Source: Paenibacillus sp. FSL R7-0273 | GTDB lineage: Bacteria; Bacillota; Bacilli; Paenibacillales; Paenibacillaceae | Assembly (NCBI RefSeq): GCF_000758625.1 | Contig: NZ_CP009283.1 | Location: forward strand, 4,165,501 to 4,229,500 | Direction: 5' to 3' | Length of the DNA: 64,000 nucleotides | In this document: positions 52,181-61,734 of the stretch, piece after piece | Layout: each line of letters starts with the position of its first letter | How positions within the stretch are numbered: the stretch's first letter is position 1 | Notes under the pieces: generated by a model | The model's input: the letters and a program-made list of their open reading frames with translations, nothing else | Database searches by the model: none | What the model was told of the DNA's origin: nothing | Program-made: the position numbers and the translations under genes

Positions 52181-52639
52181 TTAATCTCCGCAGGTGGACG
52201 GCGGCGCATCCGTGCCGGCCTCCACATTGATTTTATCAGAAACGGTATCCCTGATAACTGAAATGACCAGCTGCAGCAGGTAATTGATATCACTCTGGCT
52301 CTGCTGGAACTCATTCACAACCGGAATGCCGTCAATCTCATCCTGAAGCGCTTCGATCTCCTGTTCAATCTTCGCTACCATTGCCTTATTGCCGAAGCTT
52401 TCAAAGGCGACGATCTCCTTCTGCTTCTTCTTAATAGTGGCAATCAGCCCCTGCACGCGTTCATGATTCTGGATTTTGAGCTCCGCCTGCTGGAAATGCT
52501 GCACTTCCTCACTGGTGGAGATCAGTGCTGCAAGCTCCTTCGCTTTGCCCATAATATCCTCACGCACAATCAGATCACGGGTATCGAAGCTCTGCATGCC
52601 GTATTTATTTACATTCGGACTGTCCTGGCTCACACTCAT
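52181..52639 (-). CDS. ricA: RicA/YmcA family regulator (YlbF/YmcA)
   Basis: The 152-residue helical protein matches YmcA (KAKELAALISTSEEVQHFQQAELKIQNHERVQGLIATIKKKQKEIVAFE). In B. subtilis RicA works with RicF and RicT as an Fe-S complex that promotes RNase Y maturation of mRNAs, competence and sporulation. One Cys lies near the C-terminus (STCGD), where a cluster ligand is expected. The gene follows miaB by 18 bp, the order conserved in Bacillus. Confidence 0.88.
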   Translation of the reverse strand: MSVSQDSPNVNKYGMQSFDTRDLIVREDIMGKAKELAALISTSEEVQHFQQAELKIQNHERVQGLIATIKKKQKEIVAFESFGNKAMVAKIEQEIEALQDEIDGIPVVNEFQQSQSDINYLLQLVISVIRDTVSDKINVEAGTDAPPSTCGD

Positions 52640-52657
52640 CGCCCCATTTCACTATAA

Positions 52658-54265
52658 TTAGAGGACTGCTGCAGCTTCCGCCACATAATCCCCTTTAATG
52701 TACCAGGTTTTGGTATCTGTAATTCTGACCTGCACAAAGCTGCCGATCAGCTCCTTCGGACCTTCAAAATGAACCAGCTTGTTGGCACGGGATCGTCCGG
52801 AGAGCACACTTGCATTATTCTTGCTCTCCCCTTCGACCAGCACCTCCACCAGCTCACCGAGCATCCGGTCGTTGCTGACCCGGCTCTGCTCCTTGATAAG
52901 GTCATTCAGGCGCTTCAGCCGCTCGTTCTTGACCTCAATTGGAACATTATCCTCCATTGCTGCAGCCGGTGTACCCTCACGCGGCGAGTAAATAAAGGTA
53001 TATGCCATATCATAACCTACTTCACGGACCAGGGACAGCGTCTCTTCAAACTGCTCCTCGGTTTCGCCGGGGAAGCCGACAATAATATCCGTGGTCAGCA
53101 CAGCCTCCGGCACACTGGCCTTCAGCTTATAGACCAGCTCCAGATAGGCTTCGCGCGTATATTTGCGGCTCATTTTCTTAAGTACAGCACTGCTTCCCGA
53201 CTGCACCGGCAGATGGATATGCTCCGTCAGATTGCCGCCCTTGCCCAGTACTTCTATTAATCTATCGTCAAAATCACGCGGATGCGATGTCATGAAACGG
53301 ATGCGCGGAATATCGATCTTACGCATATCGTCCATCAGATCCCCGAATGTATAGTCCATATCTGTAAAATCCTTGCCGTATGCGTTCACATTCTGCCCGA
53401 GCAGCGTTACTTCCTTGAAACCCAGACGGGCCAGCTCGCGAACTTCGGTAATAACGTCCTCCGGACGGCGGCTGCGCTCTTTACCCCGGGTGAACGGTAC
53501 AATGCAGTAGGTGCAGAACTTGTCACAGCCGTACATGATGTTAACCCAGGCGCGCATGCCTTCCCGCTTCTTGGGAAGATTCTCAATAATGTCGCCTTCC
53601 TTGGACCACACCTCGACAACCAGCTCCTTGCTGAACAGCGATTCCTTGATGATCTGCGGCAGACGGTGAATATTATGTGTACCAAAAATCATGTCCACGA
53701 AGCCGTGCTTCGCCATAATCCGGTTCACGACGCCTTCCTCCTGGGACATGCAGCCGCAGACACCCAGCAGCAGGCCCGGCTTCTCCAGCTTCAGCGTTTT
53801 GAGGTGACCCAGCTCGCCGAATACTTTATCCTCGGCATTTTCCCGGATTGCGCAGGTGTTAAGCAGAATAATATCCGCCTCATTCCGGTCCTCCACCGGC
53901 TGATAGCCCATTTCCTCCAGCATGCCCTTCATCGTCTCGGTATCATGCTCATTCATCTGACAGCCGTAGGTGGCTATAAAATAGTACTGCTGCTTCAGGC
54001 TGTTCATTTCACGGAATTGCTCCATAATACGGATCGTTTCAGCATCCTCAAAGTTAATGACCTCGATCTCCTGCTTGCCGCGGCGCTTCCCTTCCTTATA
54101 ATCCGGGTTGGAGTTGATCTGTACGGTCCGGCCTTTGATTCTGTAAGTGGTTTTGCCCTCTTCTTCACTGATGACTTTGGCGTCAGAAAAATCAAAATAT
54201 TTCGAGTAATCCTTCGAACCGCCCTGGCCGGATTTTAAGTCCGGTGAGTTATTCCCCATTGTCAT
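52658..54265 (-). CDS. miaB: tRNA-2-methylthio-N6-dimethylallyladenosine synthase MiaB
   Basis: MiaB is a radical SAM enzyme that adds a methylthio group to the base made by MiaA. The N-terminal UPF0004 domain has the three cluster Cys ([25 protein letters not shown]). The radical SAM motif is CDKFCTYC, and a TRAM domain ends the protein. ATG 54265 follows AAAGGACGTG, so the longer frame from 54385 is not used; this gives 535 residues. The basic, low-complexity N-terminal extension of about 75 residues is usual for Bacillota. Confidence 0.96.
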   Translation of the reverse strand: MTMGNNSPDLKSGQGGSKDYSKYFDFSDAKVISEEEGKTTYRIKGRTVQINSNPDYKEGKRRGKQEIEVINFEDAETIRIMEQFREMNSLKQQYYFIATYGCQMNEHDTETMKGMLEEMGYQPVEDRNEADIILLNTCAIRENAEDKVFGELGHLKTLKLEKPGLLLGVCGCMSQEEGVVNRIMAKHGFVDMIFGTHNIHRLPQIIKESLFSKELVVEVWSKEGDIIENLPKKREGMRAWVNIMYGCDKFCTYCIVPFTRGKERSRRPEDVITEVRELARLGFKEVTLLGQNVNAYGKDFTDMDYTFGDLMDDMRKIDIPRIRFMTSHPRDFDDRLIEVLGKGGNLTEHIHLPVQSGSSAVLKKMSRKYTREAYLELVYKLKASVPEAVLTTDIIVGFPGETEEQFEETLSLVREVGYDMAYTFIYSPREGTPAAAMEDNVPIEVKNERLKRLNDLIKEQSRVSNDRMLGELVEVLVEGESKNNASVLSGRSRANKLVHFEGPKELIGSFVQVRITDTKTWYIKGDYVAEAAAVL

Positions 54266-54700
54266 GTTTTCACGTCCTTTATGAATGAAAGCTTCAGTAG
54301 TCAAATCGGTTAATTGTATTATCGCCAATAAAAAATTATAGCATAAATAATGGAGGCTAATCCATCCGGCAGTGACGGCATACAAATAAACCTCCCCGCC
54401 GGAGTCAGCAGGAAGGCTGTGAGTTATCTATTTATGGGCAGGACATCATTTGGGGCGGCGGATGTACATTCGCAGGTATACCATCTCAAGCTTAGACTTT
54501 TTGACACAGATAAAAAACAGCTTCATTTCAGCAATTCATCTCCCCGTGTATACAGCTTTACTCCAGTCTAACAGTATACCGTTACAGTAACGTTACACTT
54601 TTCTACACTAAACTGCATATTATGATAAAATAACAGCTTTTTCCGCTAGAATTAATTATGCAGATACCTGGATTACACGGTCAGACAGAGGAGCAACGAT
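54266..54700. other. Divergent region between miaB and the BTAD regulator
   Basis: This 435-bp region holds no credible gene; the 73-codon frame at 54350 has no ribosome binding site. A 13-bp palindrome, CGTTACAGTAACG (54580-54592), followed by a further GTTAC, lies about 110 bp before the regulator start and is a candidate operator. A -10-like TATTATGAT lies at 54618-54626. Confidence 0.5.
54580..54597 (+). promoter_or_regulatory. Candidate operator upstream of the BTAD regulator
   Basis: CGTTACAGTAACG is a perfect palindrome with a 1-bp centre, and GTAACGTTAC overlaps it as a second one. This gives three GTTAC half-sites in 18 bp. The half-site also appears in the MerR operator at 27070. 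Confidence 0.4.
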
Positions 54701-56314
54701 ATGAAGCATGTTCTGGAGAACGGTTTAGAGCTAAATTACAACTATCAGCAGGCCAGGCAGGCGAAGGCTAATACCCGGACGCTTGTCCTGATTCACGGTA
54801 TGGGCTTCGATCTCACCTGCTGGGACCGGATCATTCCCTATATGCAGGAAGATTTTCATCTGCTCCGGTACGATTTCCGCGGACACGGGCTAAGCGGTAC
54901 AGACAGCATTGATCCGTCCAGGCTGGCCCAGTCCTATGTTGAGCATTTGAACAGTCTCGTGCAGCAGCTCGGGATTGGGGATTTTCATATCGTCTCCCAC
55001 GGCGCGGGCTGTATTATCGGCCTCTACTATACTAAAAAGTACCCGTCTAAAGTACATAGCAATGTGCTGCTGTCCCTGCCATTGTTTCATTCGAGCAGCA
55101 CAGCCGGCAAATATGCCGATTACCGCAAAAATCTGATGAACCACCAGTCGATGAGCGCTATGGCGGATCATGTTATTCCTAACGTTACGCTGTTTCAGCC
55201 GGGATCTCCCGAAATGGCGAGACTGTATGAGGCGTTCAGCAAAGTAAGCTTTGACCGCTATATCGAGCTGCTTGATTTCTTTGCCGGTGCGCATGCAGAA
55301 ATATTGGAAATGTTCAGGCAGCATACCGGTCCGCTGCTGCTGCTGACAGGTGAGCGTGATCCGATGTATCCCCCGTATCTGTCCGGCCTGATTGCTTCCG
55401 CCAATCCGTATTGCCGGTTTACGACCATTTATAATGCGTCCAATATGCTGTTCTATGACCAGCCGGGGGATACGTATAAGCAGATCCGCGTGTTTTTTGA
55501 TACCGAAACTGCCGGTTACCGTCCGCCTCCTGATCCTTATCTGCTGGATCTGCATGCCGACTTTATCGGACTGGTCAATGCCGGTGTACAGGCTGAGCCT
55601 CCTCCTGCGCGTCTTAAAGTAACACTGCTATCGCCCTTTCAGGTCTTTATCGATGATGAGCAGCTCCTGAGCGGCTGGGGAAGAAGAAACGCCAGGGAGC
55701 TGCTGATCTATCTGCTGCTCAATCCGGTGGTCACAAGAGATCAGCTGTGCGGGGACCTGTGGAAGGACCTGGATAAGTCCAAAGCCCGCAATCTGCTGCG
55801 GGTCTGTCTCAATCATCTCAAGCAGCTGATTAACAATGAGGTAACGAAGCTGATCCGCAGCGATAACCGGCAAATCTCTCTCCAGGCTTCAGCGGATTGT
55901 GACCTGCTTACTCTGCAGGAGAATATAACGCTCGCGCTCAAAGAGAAGGAGATTGTGCAAAAGGACAGGCTGATTCAACAAATTGTCCCCCATATCCGGG
56001 AGGAGCTGTTCAACAATCTCGATCAGGACTGGAATTTGAATCTGCGCATGCGCCTGGAAATCCAGCTGGTGACTCTGGCCTACAATCAGGCCGATGTGCT
56101 TGCAGAGCAGGGTAAGTATACGAGCGCGATAGCTTTTCTGAAGTATGTAATTCTGTTTAATCCGGAAGAGTATGATGCCTATGAGCGGATTGCCGGCCTG
56201 TATGAGCGGAATAAGCAGAAGCGCGAAGCCAAGGCATGGCGCGTTAAGCTGGCCGGGCTGCAGCCGGACAAGGAGCCTACAGTCAAGCGCCATAGCCTGC
56301 CTAATGGTCTGTAA
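54701..56314 (+). CDS. BTAD-type regulator with degenerate alpha/beta-hydrolase domain
   Basis: Residues 1-270 follow the alpha/beta-hydrolase fold (LVLIHGMGFD with H32-G33; RYDFRGHGLS). The nucleophile elbow reads S99-H-G101-A-G where G-x-S-x-G is expected, so the Ser is Gly; the His position reads N248 (ASNML). Only the Asp region GERDP (D220) remains. Residues about 305-380 form a winged helix of the SARP/BTAD type (SPFQVFIDDEQLLSGWGRRNARELLIYLLLNP, ARNLLRVCLNHLKQLI), and 400-520 look like the TPR-like BTAD domain. The enzyme domain probably acts as a ligand sensor. It faces the ketosynthase gene. Confidence 0.82.
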   Translation: MKHVLENGLELNYNYQQARQAKANTRTLVLIHGMGFDLTCWDRIIPYMQEDFHLLRYDFRGHGLSGTDSIDPSRLAQSYVEHLNSLVQQLGIGDFHIVSHGAGCIIGLYYTKKYPSKVHSNVLLSLPLFHSSSTAGKYADYRKNLMNHQSMSAMADHVIPNVTLFQPGSPEMARLYEAFSKVSFDRYIELLDFFAGAHAEILEMFRQHTGPLLLLTGERDPMYPPYLSGLIASANPYCRFTTIYNASNMLFYDQPGDTYKQIRVFFDTETAGYRPPPDPYLLDLHADFIGLVNAGVQAEPPPARLKVTLLSPFQVFIDDEQLLSGWGRRNARELLIYLLLNPVVTRDQLCGDLWKDLDKSKARNLLRVCLNHLKQLINNEVTKLIRSDNRQISLQASADCDLLTLQENITLALKEKEIVQKDRLIQQIVPHIREELFNNLDQDWNLNLRMRLEIQLVTLAYNQADVLAEQGKYTSAIAFLKYVILFNPEEYDAYERIAGLYERNKQKREAKAWRVKLAGLQPDKEPTVKRHSLPNGL

Positions 56315-56348
56315 GCTAGATAACAGATACAGCAGAGATGGCCCATTT

Positions 56349-57545
56349 TCATTCTCTCGTCAGATATACACAGGCATTGTTGCCGCCATACCCGTGGCTG
56401 GTGATCAGCACCTCAGCAGACGGCTGCAGCAATGTCTCAGTGACCAGCGGAAGATGCTCGTATCCCGAGCGGTCCGTACGGATGGTTCCGGGGATGAACT
56501 GATGACGGAAGCCGAGCAGTGAGGATATGATCTGTGCCGGCCCGCTGGCGCTGAACGGATGCCCGGTCAGCCCTTTGATCGAGGTCAGGGGCACGCTGTG
56601 CCTGAACAGCTCCCGGGACACGATCTCCTCAATGCGGTCATTGGCGGCATACCCCATCGCCTGGCTGTTATAATAGTCCGGTACTCTCCCTCCTGTCACA
56701 CGGCTGACTGCCTGCTTCATCATCCTGCCTGCCGGATCATGCCCGTTGACGGATTCACCGTCATTATTGGTCGCTATCGCATCAATATACCCGTAGATTA
56801 CTGCATGCCGTGCCTTGGCATGCTCTTCCGTTTCAAGAATCAGGCATGCTGCCCCTTCAGCCAGAACAAAGCCTTTGCTGTTTTTGCTAAATGGAGAGCC
56901 TGCAGCAGCTTCCGCCTGGCCAAATGGTAGCGCTCTCATTTTTCCAAAACCATAAACTGTTGCCTTATTGTTGCTGCTGTCCGCTGCGCCGACTATCGCT
57001 GTACGGATTCTGCCGTTCTGCAGGTACATCACAGCATCCTCAATAGCCTCGATACCTGCAGTGCAGCCGGTGGTTACCGTTTTGGTGATCCCGTTCAGTG
57101 AAAAGTAGCTCGTGACCGCCGATGCCAGACTATGATAATGAACCAGTCCGCAGCAGTAGACCGGCATGTCTTTAAACCGGCCTGCTGCCGTTAGCCCGAT
57201 CATCTCCTCCAGCGGGGTCATCCCGCCCATCGTTGTTCCCATAAAAACCCCTGTATGTATAGCTATTTCCTGGTCATCCAGCTCCAGTCCGGACATTTCC
57301 AGCGCTTCCGAGACAGTGCAGATCGCCAGCTTTGCAATTCTTGGCAGCGTCCTATGCTCCTTCTCATCGAGAATGCCGAGTCCCCCCGTAACCTCCCCTA
57401 CCACCAGCAGCTCTCCGCCGGGAGTAAGCTCATCCTTGGTTGTAAACCTGTACCTGCCGCTGAGCAGATTCTGCAGCAGCTCACTGCAATCCCCGCCGTT
57501 GGGGACCTTTACTCCAAATCCGGTAACCGCTATACGCTGCTTCAT
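56349..57545 (-). CDS. Divergent beta-ketoacyl synthase (KAS I/II fold)
   Basis: The 398-residue protein has the thiolase-like KS fold. The nucleophile is C161 (TTGCTAGIEA), and the later active-site K324 and H329 are kept (SIKGLTGHPFSASG). The usual first His, in NAHGT, is replaced: the sequence is N293-S-Q295-A-M-G, so a C-Q-H set stands where C-H-H is normal. Decarboxylation of malonyl-ACP would be affected. No acyl carrier protein or other fatty-acid gene is adjacent. AGAGGTGG precedes ATG 57545; TTG 57563 is a less likely start. Confidence 0.8.
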   Translation of the reverse strand: MKQRIAVTGFGVKVPNGGDCSELLQNLLSGRYRFTTKDELTPGGELLVVGEVTGGLGILDEKEHRTLPRIAKLAICTVSEALEMSGLELDDQEIAIHTGVFMGTTMGGMTPLEEMIGLTAAGRFKDMPVYCCGLVHYHSLASAVTSYFSLNGITKTVTTGCTAGIEAIEDAVMYLQNGRIRTAIVGAADSSNNKATVYGFGKMRALPFGQAEAAAGSPFSKNSKGFVLAEGAACLILETEEHAKARHAVIYGYIDAIATNNDGESVNGHDPAGRMMKQAVSRVTGGRVPDYYNSQAMGYAANDRIEEIVSRELFRHSVPLTSIKGLTGHPFSASGPAQIISSLLGFRHQFIPGTIRTDRSGYEHLPLVTETLLQPSAEVLITSHGYGGNNACVYLTRE

Positions 57546-57585
57546 CCTCATCCACCTCTTCAAACGAATTAGAATGATACCTGGT

Positions 57586-57668
57586 TATATTTAAAAAGGG
57601 CCTCTTCCGCTTGTCTATTCAGGATCTGCAGGCCAGATTCTCAATCCAAACGTTAGAAGCCCTCTTTA
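57586..57668 (-). terminator. Possible terminator of the Old Yellow Enzyme gene
   Basis: On the minus strand AGGGCTTC and GAAGAGGCCCT pair with a 3-nt bulge across a long loop, followed by TTTTTAAA. Confidence 0.4.
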
Positions 57669-57733
57669 ATGAGGCCGATATTTAATCACTTGTGAAGTGC
57701 AGAACATTACAGTAAGGCTTTAGGACAATCAGC

Positions 57734-58810
57734 TCAATGTCTGAGCCGCTGCGGGAGTAAAGGGAAGGATCCGCCCTCTACCTTGGCCGGCCATTCCGGA
57801 TCGCTGAGCAGCGCTCTGCCTACAGCCACCAGATCAAATTCCGACTTCTCCAATCTGTCCAGCAGACGGTCGAGGTTGTCCTCATCATGATGCTCGGCAG
57901 CTCCACCTGTGAACTCGCTATTCAAGCCGACCGAGCCGACCGTAATTACAGGCTTGCCGGTAATGCGCTTCGTCCAGCCGGCCAGATTCAGCTCAGAGCC
58001 TTCAAATTCAGGCAGCCAGAAGCGGCGGGTAGAGCAGTGGAAGATATCAACGCCAGCATTGCTAAGCGGTGTCAGGAAACGGGCCAGCTCGTCCGGTGTG
58101 CGGGCCAGCTTGGCTGTATAGTCCCCGCTCTTCCACTGTGAGAACCGCAGAATAATCGGGAAATCCGGACCGACCGCACGCCGGCAGGCATCAATAATCT
58201 CGACGGCAAAGGTCGTACGCGCTTCCAGATCACCGCCGTATTCGTCTGTGCGCCGGTTGGTTTTCTCCCAGAAAAACTGGTCGATCAGATAGCCATGGGC
58301 GCCGTGCAGCTCAATCCCGTCAAAGCCAATCTTCTGGGCATCCTTTGCTGCCCGGGCGAAGGCCGCAACAATCCCGTCAATCTGCTGCTTGGTCATCGGC
58401 TCTGTTACCGGTTCTCCGGCTAGGTTAAGCCCCGAAGGCCCTATTGGCAGGGCATTGGCATTTGGCAGATCGCCGATAGAGCGGGCCATCCCGACATGCC
58501 ACAGCTGCGGGACGATCTTCCCGCCTGCAGCATGCACCTCTTTAACTACATTCTCCCAGCCTTCCAGTGCGGCTTCACCGTGAATATTCGGGATGCTAGG
58601 ATGGCTGACGGCCGCCGGATGATTAATTGCGGTTCCCTCGGTGATAATCAGGCCTACTCCGCCTTCTGCACGTCTGCGGTAATAAGCGGCCACATCAGGG
58701 CCTGCCACACCCTCCGGTGAAAAAGCACGGGTCATCGGAGCCATAACGATCCGGTTCGGAAGCGAAAGCGAACCAGCCTGAAACGGGGTAAACAACAGGT
58801 TTGTGTTCAT
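57734..58810 (-). CDS. Old Yellow Enzyme family NADH:flavin oxidoreductase (alkene reductase)
   Basis: The 358-residue FMN protein has NRIVMAPMTRAFS, the H-x-x-H site GIELHGAHGYLIDQFFW, KTNRRTDEYGG and LRFSQWKSGDY. It reduces activated C=C bonds or nitro groups (NemA/XenB type), a role in electrophile detoxification. GGAGG precedes ATG 58810; the upstream ATG at 58828 would place it inside the frame. A palindrome in its promoter suggests control by an electrophile-sensing repressor. Confidence 0.9.
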   Translation of the reverse strand: MNTNLLFTPFQAGSLSLPNRIVMAPMTRAFSPEGVAGPDVAAYYRRRAEGGVGLIITEGTAINHPAAVSHPSIPNIHGEAALEGWENVVKEVHAAGGKIVPQLWHVGMARSIGDLPNANALPIGPSGLNLAGEPVTEPMTKQQIDGIVAAFARAAKDAQKIGFDGIELHGAHGYLIDQFFWEKTNRRTDEYGGDLEARTTFAVEIIDACRRAVGPDFPIILRFSQWKSGDYTAKLARTPDELARFLTPLSNAGVDIFHCSTRRFWLPEFEGSELNLAGWTKRITGKPVITVGSVGLNSEFTGGAAEHHDEDNLDRLLDRLEKSEFDLVAVGRALLSDPEWPAKVEGGSFPLLPQRLRH

Positions 58811-58835
58811 ATCGGGCCTCCATTGCATAATATAA

Positions 58836-58848
58836 TTACTTAAAGTAA
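58836..58848 (-). promoter_or_regulatory. Candidate operator of the Old Yellow Enzyme gene
   Basis: TTACTTAAAGTAA is a perfect 6-bp inverted repeat with a 1-bp centre, extended by AGTAAGTAT on the right. It lies 26 bp upstream of the start codon. The size and AGTAAGT words resemble HxlR-type operators. The azoR upstream region shares AGTAAGTAT. Confidence 0.5.
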
Positions 58849-58960
58849 GTATATTATGATGGCTGGAGGGATCAAAAGCAAATGGTATAGTCTTAGCCCG
58901 GGCTTAAGGTGCTTATAATAGAATGCTCAGGCGGCGTGCCCGCCGGGATTAGCTGGTTTG

Positions 58961-59440
58961 AGGGGCATTTTTGGCTTTGGTTTGGCTGATTCAGCCGTCC
59001 AGGCTGGAATCAGAGGCATTTTTGCCTTTCATTTGGCCGATTCAGCCATCCGGGCAGGAATCAGAGGCATTTTTGCCTTTCATTTGCCCGATTCAGCCAT
59101 CCGGGCAGGAATCAAGAGCATTTTTGCCTTTCATTTGCCCGATCCAGCCATCCGGGCTGAAATCAGAGGCATTTTTGCCCTTCATTTGCACGATTCAGCC
59201 GTCCGGGCTGGAATCAGAGGCATTTTTGCCCTTCATTTAGCCGATTCAGCCATCCGGGCTGGAATCAAGAGCATTTTTGCCTTTCATTTGCCCGATCCAG
59301 CCATCCGGACTGAAATCAGAGGCATTTTTGCCCTTCATTTGGCCGATCCAGCAATCCGGGCTGGAATCAGAGGCATTTTTGCCCTTCATTTAGCCGATTC
59401 AGCCGCCTGGACGCGAATCAAGAGCATTTTTGCCCCTTCA
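58961..59440. repeat. 51-bp tandem repeat array (about 9.4 units)
   Basis: Units start at 58961, 59012, 59063, 59114, 59165, 59216, 59267, 59318 and 59369, with a partial tenth at 59420. Each holds GGCATTTTTGCC (a small hairpin) and a larger imperfect palindrome GATTCAGCC-ATCC-GGGCTGGAATC. The plus strand is open through the whole array because 51 is a multiple of 3, giving a 17-residue repeat (RGIFAFHLADSAIRAGI), but the only start is a TTG without a ribosome binding site. It lies between the Old Yellow Enzyme promoter and the rhaD terminator. It is probably non-coding. Confidence 0.85.
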
Positions 59441-59458
59441 CGGGCCATGCAAACGGAC

Positions 59459-59496
59459 AAAAAAACCGGACACCCGCAGTAAACTGCTGATGTCCG
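59459..59496 (-). terminator. Terminator of the rhamnose operon
   Basis: On the minus strand CGGACATCAGCAG-TTTA-CTGCGGGTGTCCG forms a stem with two internal mismatches, followed by GTTTTTTTG. Confidence 0.92.
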
Positions 59497-59522
59497 ATTT
59501 GGATATGATAATAAATCCGATT

Positions 59523-60368
59523 CTACAGGTTCAGCACGCCTGCTTTAGGCGTTACGCGGAAGGCTGCAGCCAGATCAGCCAGCTGCTGATCAGTGATTGA
59601 CTGCTTGATTTCTCTGCCGCCGATCAGGTTGTAAATGATCGCAGCTTTTTCAATGGTTTCTACCAGACCAAAGGTTGCATCCATAGTAGAGCCTGTTACA
59701 AAAATACCGTGCTGCGGCCAGATAACTACGCGGTAGTCCTTCATCTTAGCGGCTGTTGCCCGGCCGATATCGCTGCTGCCCGGAACCATCCAAGGGATAA
59801 CGCCGATGCCGTCAGGGAAGACAACCAGACATTCTGTGCACATTTCCCAGAGGGTTTTGGTGAATTTCAGCTCATCCAGATCGTGCGTGAATGTCATAGC
59901 AATAACGTTAGTAGCGTGAGTGTGAAGAACAATACGGTGTCCAGGATCAACCTTCAGGCGTTCAATGTGGCTCATGAAGTGGGAAGCCAGCTCGCTTGTA
60001 GGTACAGCATTGTTGCGCAGACCCCACAGCACTTCAACGCTCTCACCTGTAGCGGATACGCGCAATACGCCGAGGTTGGCTTCCGGGTCTTTGATCACGT
60101 TGCGGAAGTATTTGCCGGAGCCTGTTACGATAAAGTATTTGCCTGCAAGCTCAGTTACAGGAAAAGTAAGCTGAATAGTGCGCAGCGGCTCACGGATATT
60201 AATGTACTTAGCTACTTCTTCTTCGTCCAGCAGATAGCTGATGTTACCGCCGTTCAGCTCATCCCAGCCCAGGGACCACATGTGATGGGTGATTTCGGAC
60301 ATTTCCTGGATAAAAGGGGCTTCCGTACCGGCGATATAGCCTTTAGTTTCAATAACGGACGTGCTCAT
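59523..60368 (-). CDS. rhaD: Rhamnulose-1-phosphate aldolase
   Basis: RhaD splits L-rhamnulose-1-phosphate into dihydroxyacetone phosphate and L-lactaldehyde. The class II aldolase zinc ligands are in [11 protein letters not shown] and [10 protein letters not shown], and the phosphate site is in [10 protein letters not shown] and GSGKYFRNV. The length (281 residues) is normal. It is the last gene of the operon, after rhaA. Confidence 0.95.
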   Translation of the reverse strand: MSTSVIETKGYIAGTEAPFIQEMSEITHHMWSLGWDELNGGNISYLLDEEEVAKYINIREPLRTIQLTFPVTELAGKYFIVTGSGKYFRNVIKDPEANLGVLRVSATGESVEVLWGLRNNAVPTSELASHFMSHIERLKVDPGHRIVLHTHATNVIAMTFTHDLDELKFTKTLWEMCTECLVVFPDGIGVIPWMVPGSSDIGRATAAKMKDYRVVIWPQHGIFVTGSTMDATFGLVETIEKAAIIYNLIGGREIKQSITDQQLADLAAAFRVTPKAGVLNL

Positions 60369-60459
60369 ATATTATCTCTCCTTTGAATGCAGATCTGTTG
60401 GTAGTAGAAATGAGGACCATTCAAAAATCAATTCATTATTGTTTGTTATATAAATAGCC

Positions 60460-61716
60460 TTATCTGGCAGACAAAACCTCCTTCTCATAAGCCTTCACAT
60501 CAGCCAGCCAGCCTTCGCGGACCGGTGTGTTCTGGGAAGCACAGTAGTAATCCCAGATAGCGCCGAACGGATAGGACTTGAATTCCTCTACCAATGCCAG
60601 GCGGGAAGTATAGTCTCCTTCGAGTTCAATCTTCTTCAGCTCAGCAATCGGCTCAAGCATTGCACGCAGCAGGGCTTTAATTGTGTTGCGTGTTCCGATT
60701 ACCCAAGCAGCAACGTGGTTGATGCTGCCGTCGAAGAAGTCCAGGCCGATGTTCGTACGCGGCAGCAGATCTCCGCGGACCAGCTCACGGGCGATTTCCA
60801 GCAGCTCATCATCCATAGTTACTACGTGGTCACTGTCCCAGCGTACCGGTCTGCTCACATGCAGCAGCAGCTGCTCACTGAACATCAGGATCGAGGACAG
60901 TTTGTTTGAAATAACTTCAGTCGGATGGAAGTGTCCGGCGTCAAGGCAGATGGCTTTGCCGCGGGTCATTCCATAGCCCATATAGAATTCATGCGATCCG
61001 ACAACATAGCTCTCGGAGCCAATGCCGAACAGCTTACTCTCAACTGCATCGATGTTGTATTGCGGGTCAATCTCTTCACTGAACACTTCATCCAGCGAAT
61101 CACGCAGGCGTGCACGCGGAGCCAGGCGGTCAACCGGAGTATCCTTGTAGCCGTCCGGTACCCAGAAGTTAGTCACACATGGCTGTCCCAGCTCGCGGCC
61201 GAACGATTCAGCGATTTTGCGGGAAGCTTTACAGTGCTTGATCCAGAAATTGCGGATCTCCTCGTCAGCATGGCTCAGTGTGAAGCCGTCTGCCGCTTTT
61301 GGATGGGAGAAGCAGGTCGGGTTGAAATCAAGTCCCAGTCCCTGTTCCTTAGCCCACTCTACCCAGTTAGCGAAATGGCGTGGCTCCAGCTCATCCAGAT
61401 CCACCTTCTCATCTGTGTCTGCATAGATGGCGTGCAGGTTGACCTTGTGTTTACCCGGAATCAGCGACAATGCCTTCTCCAGATCCTTGCGGAGCTCATC
61501 CGGTGTACCCGCGCGTCCAGGGTAGCTGCCGGTTACAGCAATACCGCCGCTCAGCTCCTTGTCCTTGAACAGGAAGCCCTGTACATCGTCCCCCTGCCAG
61601 CAGTGAAGGGAAATCTTGATCTCCGCCAGCTTTTCCAATACTTCATCCACGTTGATGCCGTGGGCTGCGTATAATTTCTTCGCTTCGTTATAGCTGTTGA
61701 TGATGCTCTGATCCAT
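60460..61716 (-). CDS. rhaA: L-rhamnose isomerase
   Basis: RhaA converts L-rhamnose to L-rhamnulose. The 418-residue sequence has the RhaA start ([33 protein letters not shown]), [14 protein letters not shown], the metal-site stretches [17 protein letters not shown] and WDSDHVV, and [23 protein letters not shown] precedes ATG 61716. The 115-bp gap to rhaB holds repeated motifs and could carry an internal control element. Confidence 0.96.
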   Translation of the reverse strand: MDQSIINSYNEAKKLYAAHGINVDEVLEKLAEIKISLHCWQGDDVQGFLFKDKELSGGIAVTGSYPGRAGTPDELRKDLEKALSLIPGKHKVNLHAIYADTDEKVDLDELEPRHFANWVEWAKEQGLGLDFNPTCFSHPKAADGFTLSHADEEIRNFWIKHCKASRKIAESFGRELGQPCVTNFWVPDGYKDTPVDRLAPRARLRDSLDEVFSEEIDPQYNIDAVESKLFGIGSESYVVGSHEFYMGYGMTRGKAICLDAGHFHPTEVISNKLSSILMFSEQLLLHVSRPVRWDSDHVVTMDDELLEIARELVRGDLLPRTNIGLDFFDGSINHVAAWVIGTRNTIKALLRAMLEPIAELKKIELEGDYTSRLALVEEFKSYPFGAIWDYYCASQNTPVREGWLADVKAYEKEVLSAR

Positions 61717-61734
61717 GTTGGGGTTCCTCCTAAA

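Noticed and set aside
54350..54571. 73-codon frame upstream of the BTAD regulator
   Set aside because: It has no ribosome binding site and its composition looks like intergenic sequence.
58961..59440. CRISPR-like array
   Set aside because: Units are contiguous 51-bp copies without unique spacers, and no cas gene is present.
58958..59482. Open frame of 174 codons across the tandem array, with a 17-residue repeat
   Set aside because: Its only start is TTG without a ribosome binding site, unit differences are often non-synonymous, and the palindromic content explains the sequence better.
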